Origin: Acidobacteriota bacterium
GTDB lineage: Bacteria > Acidobacteriota > UBA6911
NCBI GenBank assembly: GCA_012719455.1
Contig: JAAYAJ010000060.1
Span: 1-64,000, forward strand
Length of the DNA: 64,000 nt
Reading direction: 5' to 3'
The position numbers were made by a program, and so were the translations under genes. This document shows, one piece after another, positions 33,474 to 42,682 of the stretch. The notes under the pieces were generated by a model, which did no database searches, was not told the origin of the DNA, and worked only from the letters and a program-made list of their open reading frames with translations. How positions within the stretch are numbered: position 1 is the first letter of the stretch; each line of letters opens with the position of its first letter.

Positions 33474-34508
33474 TTGTCCGAGCACAAACCCTCCCTACCC
33501 AGCATCGGCATCACCACTGGAGACCCCGCGGGGATCGGGCCGGAGATCTCTCTCCGGGCGGCCCTGGAGGGGGAGTTCGTGGGGAAGTGCCGCCTGGTGC
33601 TCTTCGGCGGCCGCGACCTGCTCGGGGAGCGCGCGCGGGAGCTCGGGCTCCCCTTCCCCTTCGAGACGATTCCCCCCGAAGCGCTCCAGGGTTCCCTCCC
33701 CCTGCCGGAGCGGGCGGTCGTGGACCTTCCCGTGGCGGACGTCGTCGCCGGAACGGGGTCGAGGGCGAGCGGGGCCGCCGCGGCGCGCAACGTCATGGAA
33801 TGCGCCGCCGCCTGTTTGCGCGGGCGGCTCGACGCCATGGTCACCGCCCCCCTGAACAAGCGGTACTTCCAGGAGGCGGGTTACGCCTTCCCGGGGCACA
33901 CCGAATTCCTGGCCCACCTCGCCGGTGCGCCCGAGACCGCGATGGCCTTCCTGACCGAGCGGCTCCGGGTGGTCCTGGCCACCATCCACTCCCCGTTGCG
34001 CACGGTCGTCGACACCCTCTCGCCCGACATCGTCCATGGCAAGCTGCGCATCATCCTGACCGAGTTTCCGCGCCTCGGGCTCCCCTGCCGGCGGATCGCG
34101 GTCGCGGGGCTCAACCCGCACGCGGGGGAGGGGGGGATCATGGGGATGGAAGAAGAAAGCGTAATCAGGCCCGCGATCGAGCGGGCGCGCGCGGATTTTC
34201 CCTCCGCCGCCATCGAGGGGCCGCTCCCGGCCGACACCCTCTTCTGGCGCGCCTGGAGCGGTGAGTTCGACGCGGTGCTGGCGATGTACCACGACCAGGG
34301 ACTCGGACCGATCAAGCTCATCGGCTTCGGGGAGACGGTCAACGTGACGCTGGGGCTCCCCTTCGTGCGCACCTCGGTCGACCACGGCACCGCCTACGAC
34401 CTTGCGGGGAAGGGGACGGCGCGCCACGATAGCATGAACTCGGCCATCCGCTGGGCCCTGCGCTTGGCGGCCGCCCGCGCCCGGCGGCGGCCTATTCCAG
34501 CCAGTTGA
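33474..34508 (+). CDS. pdxA: 4-hydroxythreonine-4-phosphate dehydrogenase
   Basis: 344 residues from a TTG start with AGGAA upstream. It acts in de novo pyridoxal phosphate synthesis (DXP-dependent route). Conserved blocks: GITTGDPAGIGPEI near 12-25, the metal histidines in FPGHTEFLA near 140 and MYHDQGLGPIKLIGF near 271-285, and ATIHSPLRTV. The 3' end overlaps the convergent pepA by 17 bases. Confidence 0.94.
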   Translation: MSEHKPSLPSIGITTGDPAGIGPEISLRAALEGEFVGKCRLVLFGGRDLLGERARELGLPFPFETIPPEALQGSLPLPERAVVDLPVADVVAGTGSRASGAAAARNVMECAAACLRGRLDAMVTAPLNKRYFQEAGYAFPGHTEFLAHLAGAPETAMAFLTERLRVVLATIHSPLRTVVDTLSPDIVHGKLRIILTEFPRLGLPCRRIAVAGLNPHAGEGGIMGMEEESVIRPAIERARADFPSAAIEGPLPADTLFWRAWSGEFDAVLAMYHDQGLGPIKLIGFGETVNVTLGLPFVRTSVDHGTAYDLAGKGTARHDSMNSAIRWALRLAAARARRRPIPAS

Positions 34509-35973
34509 CGAGGGTCCGCACCCCGAACCCGGTCGCCCCCTTGCAGGCGAAGGGGCGCCCGTCGGTCTCCAGGTCCATCCCGGCGATGTCGAGGTGGACC
34601 CAGGGGGTGTCCTCGACGAACTCCTCCAGGAATTTGGCCGCCGAGATCGCCCCGCCCCAGCGCTCGCCGATGTTCTTCACGTCGGCGATCTCGCTCCGGA
34701 GCGCATGGCGGTAAGCGTCGTCCATGGGGAGCTGCCAGAGCCCCTCCCCGGTAAGGGGGCAATTGCGCCGCAGCAGGTCCATGGTCTTCTGGTCGGTCCC
34801 CATCATCCCGGCGTTGACCTTCCCGAGGGCCACCATGCAGGCCCCGGTCAGGGTGGCGATATCGAGGAGGCGGGCGGCTCCGAGGGTCCGGGCGTAGGCC
34901 AGCGCGTCGGCCAGGATGAGGCGCCCCTCGGCGTCGGTGTTGATGATTTCCACCGTCTTGCCGAGGTAGGAACGGACCACGTCCCCCGGCCGGGTGGCCC
35001 GCCCGCCGGGAAGGTTTTCGACCGCCGGGATCAACCCGATCACCGGGACGCGCGGCTTGAGCTGCGCCAGGGCGGCCATGGCCCCCAGAACGGCCGCCCC
35101 CCCGGCCATGTCCCCCTTCATCTCCTCCATCTTGTCCCCGGGTTTGAGCGAGATCCCCCCGCTGTCGAAGGTGACCCCCTTCCCGACCAGCGCGTGCAGC
35201 GGACCGCGGCGCGGCCGCTTCCCCTTTTCCCCGGGGATTTCGAGGAGGATGAGCCGGGGGGGCTCGGCGCTGCCGCGGCTGACGGCCAGGAGCGCGTGCA
35301 TCCCCATTTTTTCCATCTCTTCCCGCTCCAGGGCGTGCACGGCGAGACCCGGGATGGCCCGGGCGCGCTCGACCAGGCACTCGGGGGTCAGGATGTTGGC
35401 CGGCTCGTTGGCCAGGGTGCGGGCGAGGTTGGTGGCCTCCCCCGTGATGATGCCGCGCCGGACCCCTTCCGCCCCCTCCCCTTCGGCGCCCGGGGCCGCC
35501 CCGGGCGCCAGGTGCAGGAGTTCCAGCTCCCGCCGCCCGGGCGCTTGCGTCTTGTACAGGCCCGCGTCGTAATCGGCGTAGACGGCCCCCTCGGCCGCGA
35601 CCCGGGCCCCGAGCCCCGCCGGGTGCTCCCCGCGGCAGATGAAGGTCATCGTGCGGCACGCGGCCGCCCGGGCCGAGCGTACCGCGGTGCCGGCGACGTT
35701 GCGCAGCACGGCGGGATTGAAGCGGGCCTTTTTCCCCGCCCCCACCAGCAGCAGCCGGGCCGCCCGCAGCCCCGTTCCGGGGAAGAGGACGCAGGTCCGG
35801 TACGGTTCCGGTTTGAACGCCCCCGATTCCAGAGCCTTCCGGACCGCCCCGCGGACCTTCCGGTCCAGCGGCTCCAGGGGGGCGAAGTCCTCCGCCTCCT
35901 CTTCAAAAACCGGGTATGCCAGCAGGTCGCAGGCGATGTCGGAATAGTTGCCGGGCCGGTACTCTATCCGCAT
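34492..35973 (-). CDS. pepA: Leucyl aminopeptidase (M17)
   Basis: 493 residues. A two-metal cytosolic exopeptidase removing N-terminal residues. The signature NTDAEGRLILADAL lies near 350, the lysine- and metal-binding VGKGVTFDSGGISLKPGDKM near 270, and the substrate segment KGDMAGGAAVLGAM near 293. The N-terminal DNA-binding-like domain is divergent, as is usual. It follows smpB on the same strand after 16 bases. Confidence 0.94.
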   Translation of the reverse strand: MRIEYRPGNYSDIACDLLAYPVFEEEAEDFAPLEPLDRKVRGAVRKALESGAFKPEPYRTCVLFPGTGLRAARLLLVGAGKKARFNPAVLRNVAGTAVRSARAAACRTMTFICRGEHPAGLGARVAAEGAVYADYDAGLYKTQAPGRRELELLHLAPGAAPGAEGEGAEGVRRGIITGEATNLARTLANEPANILTPECLVERARAIPGLAVHALEREEMEKMGMHALLAVSRGSAEPPRLILLEIPGEKGKRPRRGPLHALVGKGVTFDSGGISLKPGDKMEEMKGDMAGGAAVLGAMAALAQLKPRVPVIGLIPAVENLPGGRATRPGDVVRSYLGKTVEIINTDAEGRLILADALAYARTLGAARLLDIATLTGACMVALGKVNAGMMGTDQKTMDLLRRNCPLTGEGLWQLPMDDAYRHALRSEIADVKNIGERWGGAISAAKFLEEFVEDTPWVHLDIAGMDLETDGRPFACKGATGFGVRTLVNWLE

Positions 35974-35989
35974 ATGCAGTTCCCCCTGT

Positions 35990-36457
35990 TCAGCGCCGAT
36001 ACTTGATGGCGGCGGCCGCTTCGCGGTCCGCCTCTTTCTTCCGCTCCGATTCCCTCTTGTCCACCAGCTTTTTCCCGCGCGCGACGCCGAGTTCGACCTT
36101 GATCTTCCCGCGCTTGAAATAGACGCGCAGGGGGGTCAGGGTCAGCCCTTTCTCCTGCGTCTTCCCGATCAGTTTGCGGATCTCCTGCCGGTGCAGCAGG
36201 AGCTTGCGGGGGCGCGTCGGCTCGTGGTTTTCGCGGTTGCCGTGGGAGTAGGGGCTGATGTGGCAGTTATGGAGCCAGACCTCGCCGTTTCTGACCAGGG
36301 CGTAGCTGTCCTTGAGGTTGAGCCGCCCTTCGCGGATCGCCTTGACCTCCGTCCCCAGCAGGGAGATGCCGGCCTCCAGCTTGTCCAGGATGAAGTATTG
36401 GTAATACGCCTTCTTGTTGGAGGCGATCGTCTTTTCGCCCGCTTGCTTCTCCGCCAT
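35990..36457 (-). CDS. smpB: SsrA-binding protein
   Basis: 155 residues, the normal size. SmpB binds tmRNA and brings it to stalled ribosomes for trans-translation. Hallmarks are [18 protein letters not shown] near 14, [18 protein letters not shown] near 35, [12 protein letters not shown] near 83 and the basic C-terminal tail [18 protein letters not shown]. The ssrA tmRNA gene is not in the window. A TATACT lies upstream on the minus strand near 36508-36513 and could be its own -10. Confidence 0.95.
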   Translation of the reverse strand: MAEKQAGEKTIASNKKAYYQYFILDKLEAGISLLGTEVKAIREGRLNLKDSYALVRNGEVWLHNCHISPYSHGNRENHEPTRPRKLLLHRQEIRKLIGKTQEKGLTLTPLRVYFKRGKIKVELGVARGKKLVDKRESERKKEADREAAAAIKYRR

Positions 36458-36532
36458 GACCCCGCCGCATCGAAAACCGAGTGAACGAAACCGGTCTTTG
36501 CGGGGAAAGTATACTACAGGAAGGATTAAGTT

Positions 36533-37381
36533 CTATTGATTCAGGTAATTTTCTATGTATTCGCGCGCCGCTTCCTGCCAGGGGCGCAACGGCGTGAAGC
36601 CCTCGCGCCGCAGCCGCGCGTTGTCCAGGGTGGAGTTGGCCGGGCGCGGCGCCGGGCGCGGGAATGCGGACGTGGGGACGGGCGCGAGGCTCACCCCCGT
36701 TATCCCGGCCCACTCGAGCGAGCGGCGGGCCAGCTCGTACCAGCTGCAGGAGCCGCCGTTGGTGGCGTGGTAGACCCCCCGGCAGCCCGACCGCACCAGG
36801 GTCACCGTCAGCGCCGCCGCGTCCCGGGCGTAGGTCGGGCTCCCCGTCTGGTCGTCCACCACCCGCAACGCCTCCCCCCGGCGGGCGGCGCCCAGGATGG
36901 TGCGGATGAAATTCTTCCCGTGGGGGCCGAAGAGCCAGGAGATGCGCAGGACCAGGTGCTCCGGGGCATGCTTGCGGACCAGCGTTTCCCCCAGCAGCTT
37001 GGAGCGGCCGTAGACGCTTTCGGGGTCCGGGGCGTCCTCCTCGACATAGGCGCGTGCCGCTCTCCCGGAGAAGACGTAGTCGGTGCTGTAGTGGACCAGG
37101 AGGGCGCCCGCGGCGGCGGCGGCCCGGGCCAGGTGTCCCGCCCCGTACCCGTTGACGCGGAAAGCGTCCTCCGGGCGGTTTTCGCACTCGTCGACGAGGG
37201 TGAAGGCGGCGGCGTTGACGACGAGGTCCGGGGCGGCCGCCCGCACCAGCTCGAGGCACGAAGCCTCGTCGGTGATGTCCAGGTCGGGCAGGTCCAGTCC
37301 CGCCACGTCATGGTGCGGGCCGAAGGCCTCCACGAGCTCCATGCCCAGCATCCCGCGCGCGCCGACGACGAGAACCTTCAT
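36533..37381 (-). CDS. rfbD: dTDP-4-dehydrorhamnose reductase
   Basis: 282 residues, SDR fold. Last step of dTDP-L-rhamnose synthesis. The cofactor loop is VVGARGMLGMEL at 5-16, the conserved YSTDYVFSG lies near 98-106, and the catalytic YxxxK is YGRSK near 125-129. The other rhamnose genes (rfbA, B, C) are not nearby, so this copy is unlinked. It follows the GWxTD gene by 28 bases on the same strand. Confidence 0.92.
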   Translation of the reverse strand: MKVLVVGARGMLGMELVEAFGPHHDVAGLDLPDLDITDEASCLELVRAAAPDLVVNAAAFTLVDECENRPEDAFRVNGYGAGHLARAAAAAGALLVHYSTDYVFSGRAARAYVEEDAPDPESVYGRSKLLGETLVRKHAPEHLVLRISWLFGPHGKNFIRTILGAARRGEALRVVDDQTGSPTYARDAAALTVTLVRSGCRGVYHATNGGSCSWYELARRSLEWAGITGVSLAPVPTSAFPRPAPRPANSTLDNARLRREGFTPLRPWQEAAREYIENYLNQ

Positions 37382-37409
37382 CCCTTTCCCTCCTGCATGG
37401 CGGCCGGGA

Positions 37410-39065
37410 TCAGTCCGGGTTGGAAGCTTGCGTCGGCACGGCCGGGGGGTTCTTGACCTTGAAGTCCGTTGATGTCGTCAGCGAGTTGCCGGAGATCTTG
37501 TCCACCGCCTGGATTTCCAGGGTGTACTTCCCCGGGGAGACCCCCTTCAGGGGGATCCGGCCGACCAGCACCACCCGCTGCCCGTAGTAGAACTGCTCGG
37601 AATTGGCGGCCGTGTCCTCGGTCTCCTCCACCACCTTGCCGTCCTTCTTGATGACGAACTTGATGTCGAGCGAGGGCTTGTCGCTGGTCTGGTCGACCTC
37701 CATGTTGTAGATCTGCATGTAGGGGACCAGGTTCTGCCCCGGGATGTATTCGGCGGTGACGTTGGGGACCACCCGCATGTCCCCGATGACGTACTGGTCG
37801 AGCTGGGTGGCGTTCATCGGCGCGGGGCCGATGGTGTTGGCGAGGATGATGGTGCTCGACTGCAGCCCGGGGGAGTCGTACTTGGGCACGTTCAACCCGA
37901 TACTCATGGCCCCCACCTTCTTGCTGTTGACGTCCTTGAGCACCAAGTCGAGCTTGTAGCGCTGTCCCGGCGGCAGGGCGATGATGCGCTGGTAGGCCGA
38001 GCGCTTGTCCTTCCCCGTGTCGAAGTAGAGGTCGATGAAATCGCGCGCGATCTCGTCCTCCCATTCCGCGTGGATGCGGTTGGTGAGCCCGGTCACGATG
38101 CCGTAGACGTTGACGTGCGCCCGGTTGAAGTCCTTGTCCTTCTTGAATTCGAGGTCCCGGTTGCTCAGCTCCACCGTGATCGGGACCATGACCTTGTCTT
38201 CGGAGAGCTTGATGTAGTCGGTCTTCAGGTCGTAGGCCAGGTTGCTGAAGGTGACGTTGGTGGTGACCACGCTCTTGAGGTCCTCGAACTTGATCTTGGG
38301 CGGGCGCTGCACGGCGAAGAACCGCTCCATCCGGTCGAACGGCCCGTCCTTGGTGCGGCGCCCCGCGGCCTGCGGATTGGTGTGGTCGTACCACACGCTC
38401 GGGTTGAAGTAGGCGCGGTCCCTCTTGTCGGCCATCCCCATCTCCTCCGCCAGGGTCAGCCCGGCGCCGGGGACGTTGATCAGGGCATCCTTCTCGTCCG
38501 GGCTCATCGCCAGGCGGTACTCGCCGCTGTTGGAGCTGTCGACGAACTCCAGCTCGATGTCGTCGCCGACTCCGTCGATGTGGCGGTACCACCACCGTTC
38601 AAAGGGGAAGACGGAAGTCGACCCCCCACCCTCCAGGTGGTTCCGGTAGTAGATGCCGCCGGTCGGGCGCGATTCGGTCTGGTCGGGGGGGCCCCAGAGG
38701 ATGTAGACGCGCCCGCGGTCGGTGCGCCATCCGGGGATGCCGGAGGTGTAGTGCTGGTTGGCGTAGGCGATGCGCCGGTAGTGCTCTTCCTTGAAGGCAT
38801 TGTAGGGGGAACGCGGGTCGGGGTTGCGCCGCTGCCAGAACTGCTCGATGAAGCTCTCCCGCTCCTCGTCGTTCTTCAGGTCCTTGAAGAACTGCTTCTC
38901 CTCCTCGGAGATGATGTAGACCACGTCCTTGTCGAGCCACTCCTTGTAGCGCGCAGTCTGGCTCCGCTCCCTTTTCCTGGAACTGTCCTGGGCCGCCCCG
39001 GTGATGCAGAGGCCCCATCCCAGGCCGAGGATGGCCCAAGCGGCGATGATTCTTGAAAAGCGCAT
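37410..39065 (-). CDS. GWxTD domain secreted protein
   Basis: 551 residues. A Sec signal peptide (MRFSRIIAAWAILGLGWGLC) precedes the domain named for its GWxTD motif: YKEWLDKDVVYIISEEEKQ, SFIEQFWQRRNPDP, RRIAYANQHY and finally PGWRTDRGRVYILWGPPDQ near 115-132. The C-terminal half is beta-rich. The family is mostly found in Acidobacteriota and relatives and has no known function, though envelope or outer-membrane work is likely. It has the best minus-strand promoter in the window, 35 bases upstream, with GGAGG before the start. Confidence 0.88.
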   Translation of the reverse strand: MRFSRIIAAWAILGLGWGLCITGAAQDSSRKRERSQTARYKEWLDKDVVYIISEEEKQFFKDLKNDEERESFIEQFWQRRNPDPRSPYNAFKEEHYRRIAYANQHYTSGIPGWRTDRGRVYILWGPPDQTESRPTGGIYYRNHLEGGGSTSVFPFERWWYRHIDGVGDDIELEFVDSSNSGEYRLAMSPDEKDALINVPGAGLTLAEEMGMADKRDRAYFNPSVWYDHTNPQAAGRRTKDGPFDRMERFFAVQRPPKIKFEDLKSVVTTNVTFSNLAYDLKTDYIKLSEDKVMVPITVELSNRDLEFKKDKDFNRAHVNVYGIVTGLTNRIHAEWEDEIARDFIDLYFDTGKDKRSAYQRIIALPPGQRYKLDLVLKDVNSKKVGAMSIGLNVPKYDSPGLQSSTIILANTIGPAPMNATQLDQYVIGDMRVVPNVTAEYIPGQNLVPYMQIYNMEVDQTSDKPSLDIKFVIKKDGKVVEETEDTAANSEQFYYGQRVVLVGRIPLKGVSPGKYTLEIQAVDKISGNSLTTSTDFKVKNPPAVPTQASNPD

Positions 39066-39099
39066 TCTTTACCCTCCAGGCGGTTCGTTCCCTTGAAAA

Positions 39100-39128
39100 A
39101 GTATAGGCATAATGCACCACCGAGTCAA
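39100..39128 (-). promoter_or_regulatory. Sigma-70 promoter for the GWxTD gene
   Basis: On the minus strand TTGACT (39123-39128) and TATACT (39100-39105) are exactly 17 bases apart, each five of six consensus bases. The start codon lies 35 bases further on. This likely drives the whole run GWxTD-rfbD-smpB-pepA. Confidence 0.65.
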
Positions 39129-39276
39129 CGAAGGGGGGTACGATCCCGGCGCCTTGCGGTTCCAGTATCTTCGCGCGCGCGGGCCGCGGGGGCAAAGTCG
39201 GCGTTGAAAAAGAATGCCCGGAGTGAGACTATTTCCGCTTGCGCACGACATTTACAAAGGAAACACGAAAAACGCC

Positions 39277-40269
39277 ATGACCGACGCGACGAAGAAGAAG
39301 ATCATTGTCTCGGGCATCCAGCCCTCGGGAAACCTCCATCTCGGCAATTATTTCGGGGCGGTGCAGCAGTTCATCCAGCTCATCCGGGAAGGGCACGATT
39401 GCTACTACTTCCTGGCGAACTACCACGCGCTGACCTCGCTGCACGAGCCGGGGCGGCTGCTCGAGCTGACCCACAGCACCGCGGCCGACTACATCGCCCT
39501 GGGGCTGGACCCGGAGCTGGCGGCCATCTACGTGCAGAGCGACCTGCCCGAGGTGTGCGAACTGCAGTGGCTGCTGACCACGGTGACGCCGATGGGGCTG
39601 CTCGAGCGCTGCCACGCCTACAAGGACAAGATCGCGCAGGGGCTCTCCTCCGACCACGGCCTGTTCGCCTACCCGGTCCTGCAGGCGGCCGACATCCTCA
39701 TCGTGCGCGCCGATTGCGTCCCCGTCGGCCAGGACCAGCGCCAGCACATCGAGGTGACGCGCGACATCGCCGGGTATTTCAACCGTCTCTACGGGGAGCT
39801 GCTCACCGTCCCCGAGGCCTACATCCCGGAGAGCGTGGCGGTGGTCCCGGGGTGCGACGGCCGCAAGATGTCAAAGTCCTACCACAACACCATCGAACTG
39901 TTCGCCCCGGAGGAGGAGGTGCGCCAGCAGATCTTCTCCATCGTCACCGACTCGGCCTCCCTCAAGGAGCCGAAGGACCCGGACAAGAGCATGCTCTACG
40001 CGGTCCTGAAACTCTTCTGCACGGAGGAGGAAAAGGCGTACTGGCGCGACCGCTTCACGAGCGGGGGGCTCGGCTACCGCGAGGTGAAGCAGGCGATCTT
40101 CGACCTCTACATGCGCCTGTTCGAGCCGATGCGCGCGCGCCGGCGCGAACTCGACAGCCAGCCGGAGTATATCGACGAGGTCCTGCGCCGCGGCGCGGAG
40201 AAGGCGCGCAAAATCGCCCGGCCGCTCGTCGCCGAGGTGCGCGCGGCGATGGGGATCCCCAACCGCTAG
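39277..40269 (+). CDS. trpS: Tryptophan--tRNA ligase
   Basis: 330 residues, class I synthetase, standard bacterial size. The HIGH-type motif is PSGNLHLGNYFGA near 14-26 and the KMSKS motif is intact in CDGRKMSKSYHNTIELF near 193-209. DHGLFAYPVLQAADILIV and VGQDQRQHIEVTRDIA are also typical. ATG 39277 is preferred to an upstream in-frame ATG at 39214 because homology starts at KIIVSGIQPSG. Convergent with the M24 peptidase gene. Confidence 0.95.
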   Translation: MTDATKKKIIVSGIQPSGNLHLGNYFGAVQQFIQLIREGHDCYYFLANYHALTSLHEPGRLLELTHSTAADYIALGLDPELAAIYVQSDLPEVCELQWLLTTVTPMGLLERCHAYKDKIAQGLSSDHGLFAYPVLQAADILIVRADCVPVGQDQRQHIEVTRDIAGYFNRLYGELLTVPEAYIPESVAVVPGCDGRKMSKSYHNTIELFAPEEEVRQQIFSIVTDSASLKEPKDPDKSMLYAVLKLFCTEEEKAYWRDRFTSGGLGYREVKQAIFDLYMRLFEPMRARRRELDSQPEYIDEVLRRGAEKARKIARPLVAEVRAAMGIPNR

Positions 40270-40295
40270 CGGCGCCCCGGCAGGCCCGCACACTC

Positions 40296-41732
40296 CTACC
40301 GGGCGCACGCCTCCTCCACTTCCGCGACCGTCTTCGGGATCGGGGGGCCCAGGACGCGGGCGCCTTCGGGGGTGACCAGGACGTCGTCCTCGATGCGGAT
40401 CCCGCCGAAGCCGACCAGGGCGGCGATCCGGTCGTAGTCGAGGAATTCCCGGTGGAGCCCCTCGGAGCGCCAGCGCTCGATGAGGGCGGGGATGAAGTAG
40501 ACGCCCGGCTCCACCGTCAGCACGAACCCCGCCTCGAGCGGGCGGCTGAGCCTCAGGTAGTTGAGTCCGAACTGCCCCGGGCGCTTCGCCTTCCCATGTC
40601 CGACGATGTCCCCGAGGTCTTCCATGTCGTGCACGTCGAGCCCGAGCATGTGGCCGATCCCGTGCGGCAGGAAGAGGGCGTGGGCCCCGGCCTCGACCGC
40701 GGCCGCGGGGTCCCCCTTCATCAGCCCCAGGTCGCGGAGGGCGCCGGCCAGGACGAGGCAGGCGCCGAGGTGGACTTCGCGGTAGGAGATGCCGGGGCGG
40801 ATCATGGCGATGGCGCCCAGCTGCGTCCGCAGCACGGCGCGGTAGAGGTCGGCCTGGAGCGGCGAGAAGCGCCCGGAGACCGGGAAGGTGCGGGTGATGT
40901 CCGAAGCGTAGCCCAGCGGGGATTCCGCCCCGGAATCGTTGAGCACCAGCTCCCCCGCGGCGAGGACGTTCCGGTAGGAGTGGTTGTGCAGCACCTCCCC
41001 GCGCACCGTCACGATCGGGTCGAAGGCCTGCGCGCGGTCTTCGGCGAGCGCGATCCCCTGGATCAGGCCCGCCAGCTCGCTCTCCCGCATCCCGGGGCGG
41101 GCGGCCGCCATCGCCGCGCGGTGCATCCGGGCGGTGATGCCGAGCGCCTCCTCGATTTCGGCCACTTCCTCCTCCCCCTTGACGCTGCGCTCGAGCGCCG
41201 CCTGTTCCATCAGGATGGAGGAGGCGCGCCCTCCCACCTCCTCCATCGGGATGTCGAGGAGGCGCGCAAGGGCGTAGACCGAGGAGTGCTGGTAGGGGGG
41301 GAGGTAGTGAACCGGCGTTCCCTCTTTGCGCGCCCCGTCGAGCATCCCCCGGAGATTCTTCGTCGGGCGGACATCGTCGATTCCGGCGGCGGCGGCCATT
41401 TCCTTGAGCGTGGGGCGCGGGCCGGTCCAGACGATGTCGTCGAGGCTCGCCTCGTCGCCGAACAGGATGTCGTGCCCCGCCTCCGGCAGCGAGAGGAGGA
41501 AGAGGTCCGGTTCCGCCAGCCCGGTGACATAGAGAAAGTGGGAATTCTGCCGGAAAGGGTAGGCGTTGCCGGCGTAGTTGCGCGGCTGGAGCGAGTGCCC
41601 CGGCCAGAGGATCAGGCCGCCTCCGGTCCGGGCCCGGATCCGGTCGCGCCGCCGCCGGAAGATTCCGGCCCATTCGGTGTCGGGGGAAGCTGTGTTCACG
41701 TCGGGCGCCTCCTTTGTCGCCGGGTCTGTCAT
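40296..41732 (-). CDS. pepP: M24 Xaa-Pro aminopeptidase
   Basis: 478 residues. Removes an N-terminal residue ahead of proline. The N-terminal creatinase-like domain (about 1-190) precedes a pita-bread domain. All five metal ligands are visible: Asp in LNDSGAES, Asp in ASDITRTFPVSG, His in LPHGIGHMLGLDVHD, Glu in VLTVEPGVYFIP and Glu in GIRIEDDVLVT. A TATAAT lies only 8 bases upstream of the ATG, so any transcript from it would be nearly leaderless. The ribosome site GGGGAG sits between them. Confidence 0.92.
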   Translation of the reverse strand: MTDPATKEAPDVNTASPDTEWAGIFRRRRDRIRARTGGGLILWPGHSLQPRNYAGNAYPFRQNSHFLYVTGLAEPDLFLLSLPEAGHDILFGDEASLDDIVWTGPRPTLKEMAAAAGIDDVRPTKNLRGMLDGARKEGTPVHYLPPYQHSSVYALARLLDIPMEEVGGRASSILMEQAALERSVKGEEEVAEIEEALGITARMHRAAMAAARPGMRESELAGLIQGIALAEDRAQAFDPIVTVRGEVLHNHSYRNVLAAGELVLNDSGAESPLGYASDITRTFPVSGRFSPLQADLYRAVLRTQLGAIAMIRPGISYREVHLGACLVLAGALRDLGLMKGDPAAAVEAGAHALFLPHGIGHMLGLDVHDMEDLGDIVGHGKAKRPGQFGLNYLRLSRPLEAGFVLTVEPGVYFIPALIERWRSEGLHREFLDYDRIAALVGFGGIRIEDDVLVTPEGARVLGPPIPKTVAEVEEACAR

Positions 41733-41839
41733 CGCTCCCCATTATATCAGCGGGGGACCGATTTCTTGACAGTCCGCACCCGTGTCTTGCTTGTGTTTGC
41801 CGCCAGGAAGGGGGAACGGGTCGCCCAACTCGCCGCGGA

Positions 41840-41980
41840 CTAGGTCCTGTCGATCTGCCTGCGCAGGCGGTCGATTTCCTCCCGCAGCTTCCGCTCCCCG
41901 GCGTGGATCCGGAGGAGGAAGAGGGCGAGCACGATCCAGATGACGGCGTTGGCCGTGAACAGGTAAGCCATGGTGTTCAT
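41840..41980 (-). CDS. ccmD: CcmD-type heme exporter small protein
   Basis: A 46-residue reading frame not obvious by length alone. It has one hydrophobic helix (LFTANAVIWIVLALFLLRI, about 6-24) followed by a charged amphipathic tail (AGERKLREEIDRLRRQIDR). That is the CcmD pattern: a single-span protein that holds CcmE in the CcmABC complex during heme loading. GGAGT lies eight bases before the ATG. It is last in the ccm run, 20 bases after ccmC, exactly where ccmD belongs. Confidence 0.8.
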   Translation of the reverse strand: MNTMAYLFTANAVIWIVLALFLLRIHAGERKLREEIDRLRRQIDRT

Positions 41981-42000
41981 GGGGCACACTCCTTAAAGAT

Positions 42001-42681
42001 TTATCCCGCCAGGCGCTCGAGCCGCTCCATTTCCTCCCGCATCGACTCCAGGGCGCAGCGCCGCCGCAGCAGGTAGACCAGCAGCAGCTCGAAGGAGGCC
42101 ACGCAGGCCCAGAAGGCGGGGCGCATGGCCGGGTCGATCCCCCCGCTCTCGAGCATCGGCGCGGGGTGGATGTCGCGCCACCAGCGGATGGAAAACCAGA
42201 CCAGCGGGGCGTCGACGAAAGCCACGATGCCGAACACGGCCGCGATCATCGCCCGCCGGTCGGGGTCCTCGATGTACCTCCGGATCAACAGGTAGGCGAT
42301 GTAGAGGAGGCAGAGGACGAGGGACAGGGTCAGGCGCGGCGACCAGGTCCACCACACCATCCAGACCGGCTTGGCCCAGATCGGGCCGGTGATGAGGACG
42401 ATGGCGAAAAAGACCACCCCGGTCTCGGCGGCGGCCAGCGCCAGGCGGTCCCACTTCCGGTCCCTGCGGGCCACGTAGGCGACCCCGGCGGCGAAATTGA
42501 CCCCGAAGGCCGTCATCCCTGTGATGGCGGCGGCCACGTGAAAGTAAAAGATGCGCTGCAGGTCCCCCATGGTCCGCTCCCTGGGGGCGTCGACGAAGGC
42601 GAGGTAGAGCGCCGCGATCATCGCGAGCCCCAGGACCCCCCACAAGACCATGTCCAGGCGGGCCGTCGTCCGCTTGTTCAT
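42001..42681 (-). CDS. ccmC: Heme exporter protein CcmC
   Basis: 226 residues with six hydrophobic spans. CcmC loads heme onto CcmE. The heme-ligand histidines are kept, in IFYFHVAAA near 50 and WWRDIHPAPM near 175. The tryptophan-rich segment reads VWWTWSPRLT, where most CcmC proteins have an Asp (WWxWDxRLT); here it is Ser-Pro. ATG 42681 follows AGGACTAGG. It starts 2 bases after the ccmB stop. Confidence 0.9.
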   Translation of the reverse strand: MNKRTTARLDMVLWGVLGLAMIAALYLAFVDAPRERTMGDLQRIFYFHVAAAITGMTAFGVNFAAGVAYVARRDRKWDRLALAAAETGVVFFAIVLITGPIWAKPVWMVWWTWSPRLTLSLVLCLLYIAYLLIRRYIEDPDRRAMIAAVFGIVAFVDAPLVWFSIRWWRDIHPAPMLESGGIDPAMRPAFWACVASFELLLVYLLRRRCALESMREEMERLERLAG

Positions 42682-42682
42682 C

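Noticed and set aside
36508-36536. Separate promoter for smpB
   Set aside because: TATACT is present but the hexamer 17 bases upstream does not resemble a -35; mentioned only in the smpB entry.
41741-41769. Full sigma-70 promoter for the M24 aminopeptidase
   Set aside because: TATAAT is perfect, but the only -35-like hexamer is 19 to 20 bases away and poor, and the -10 is only 8 bases from the ATG.
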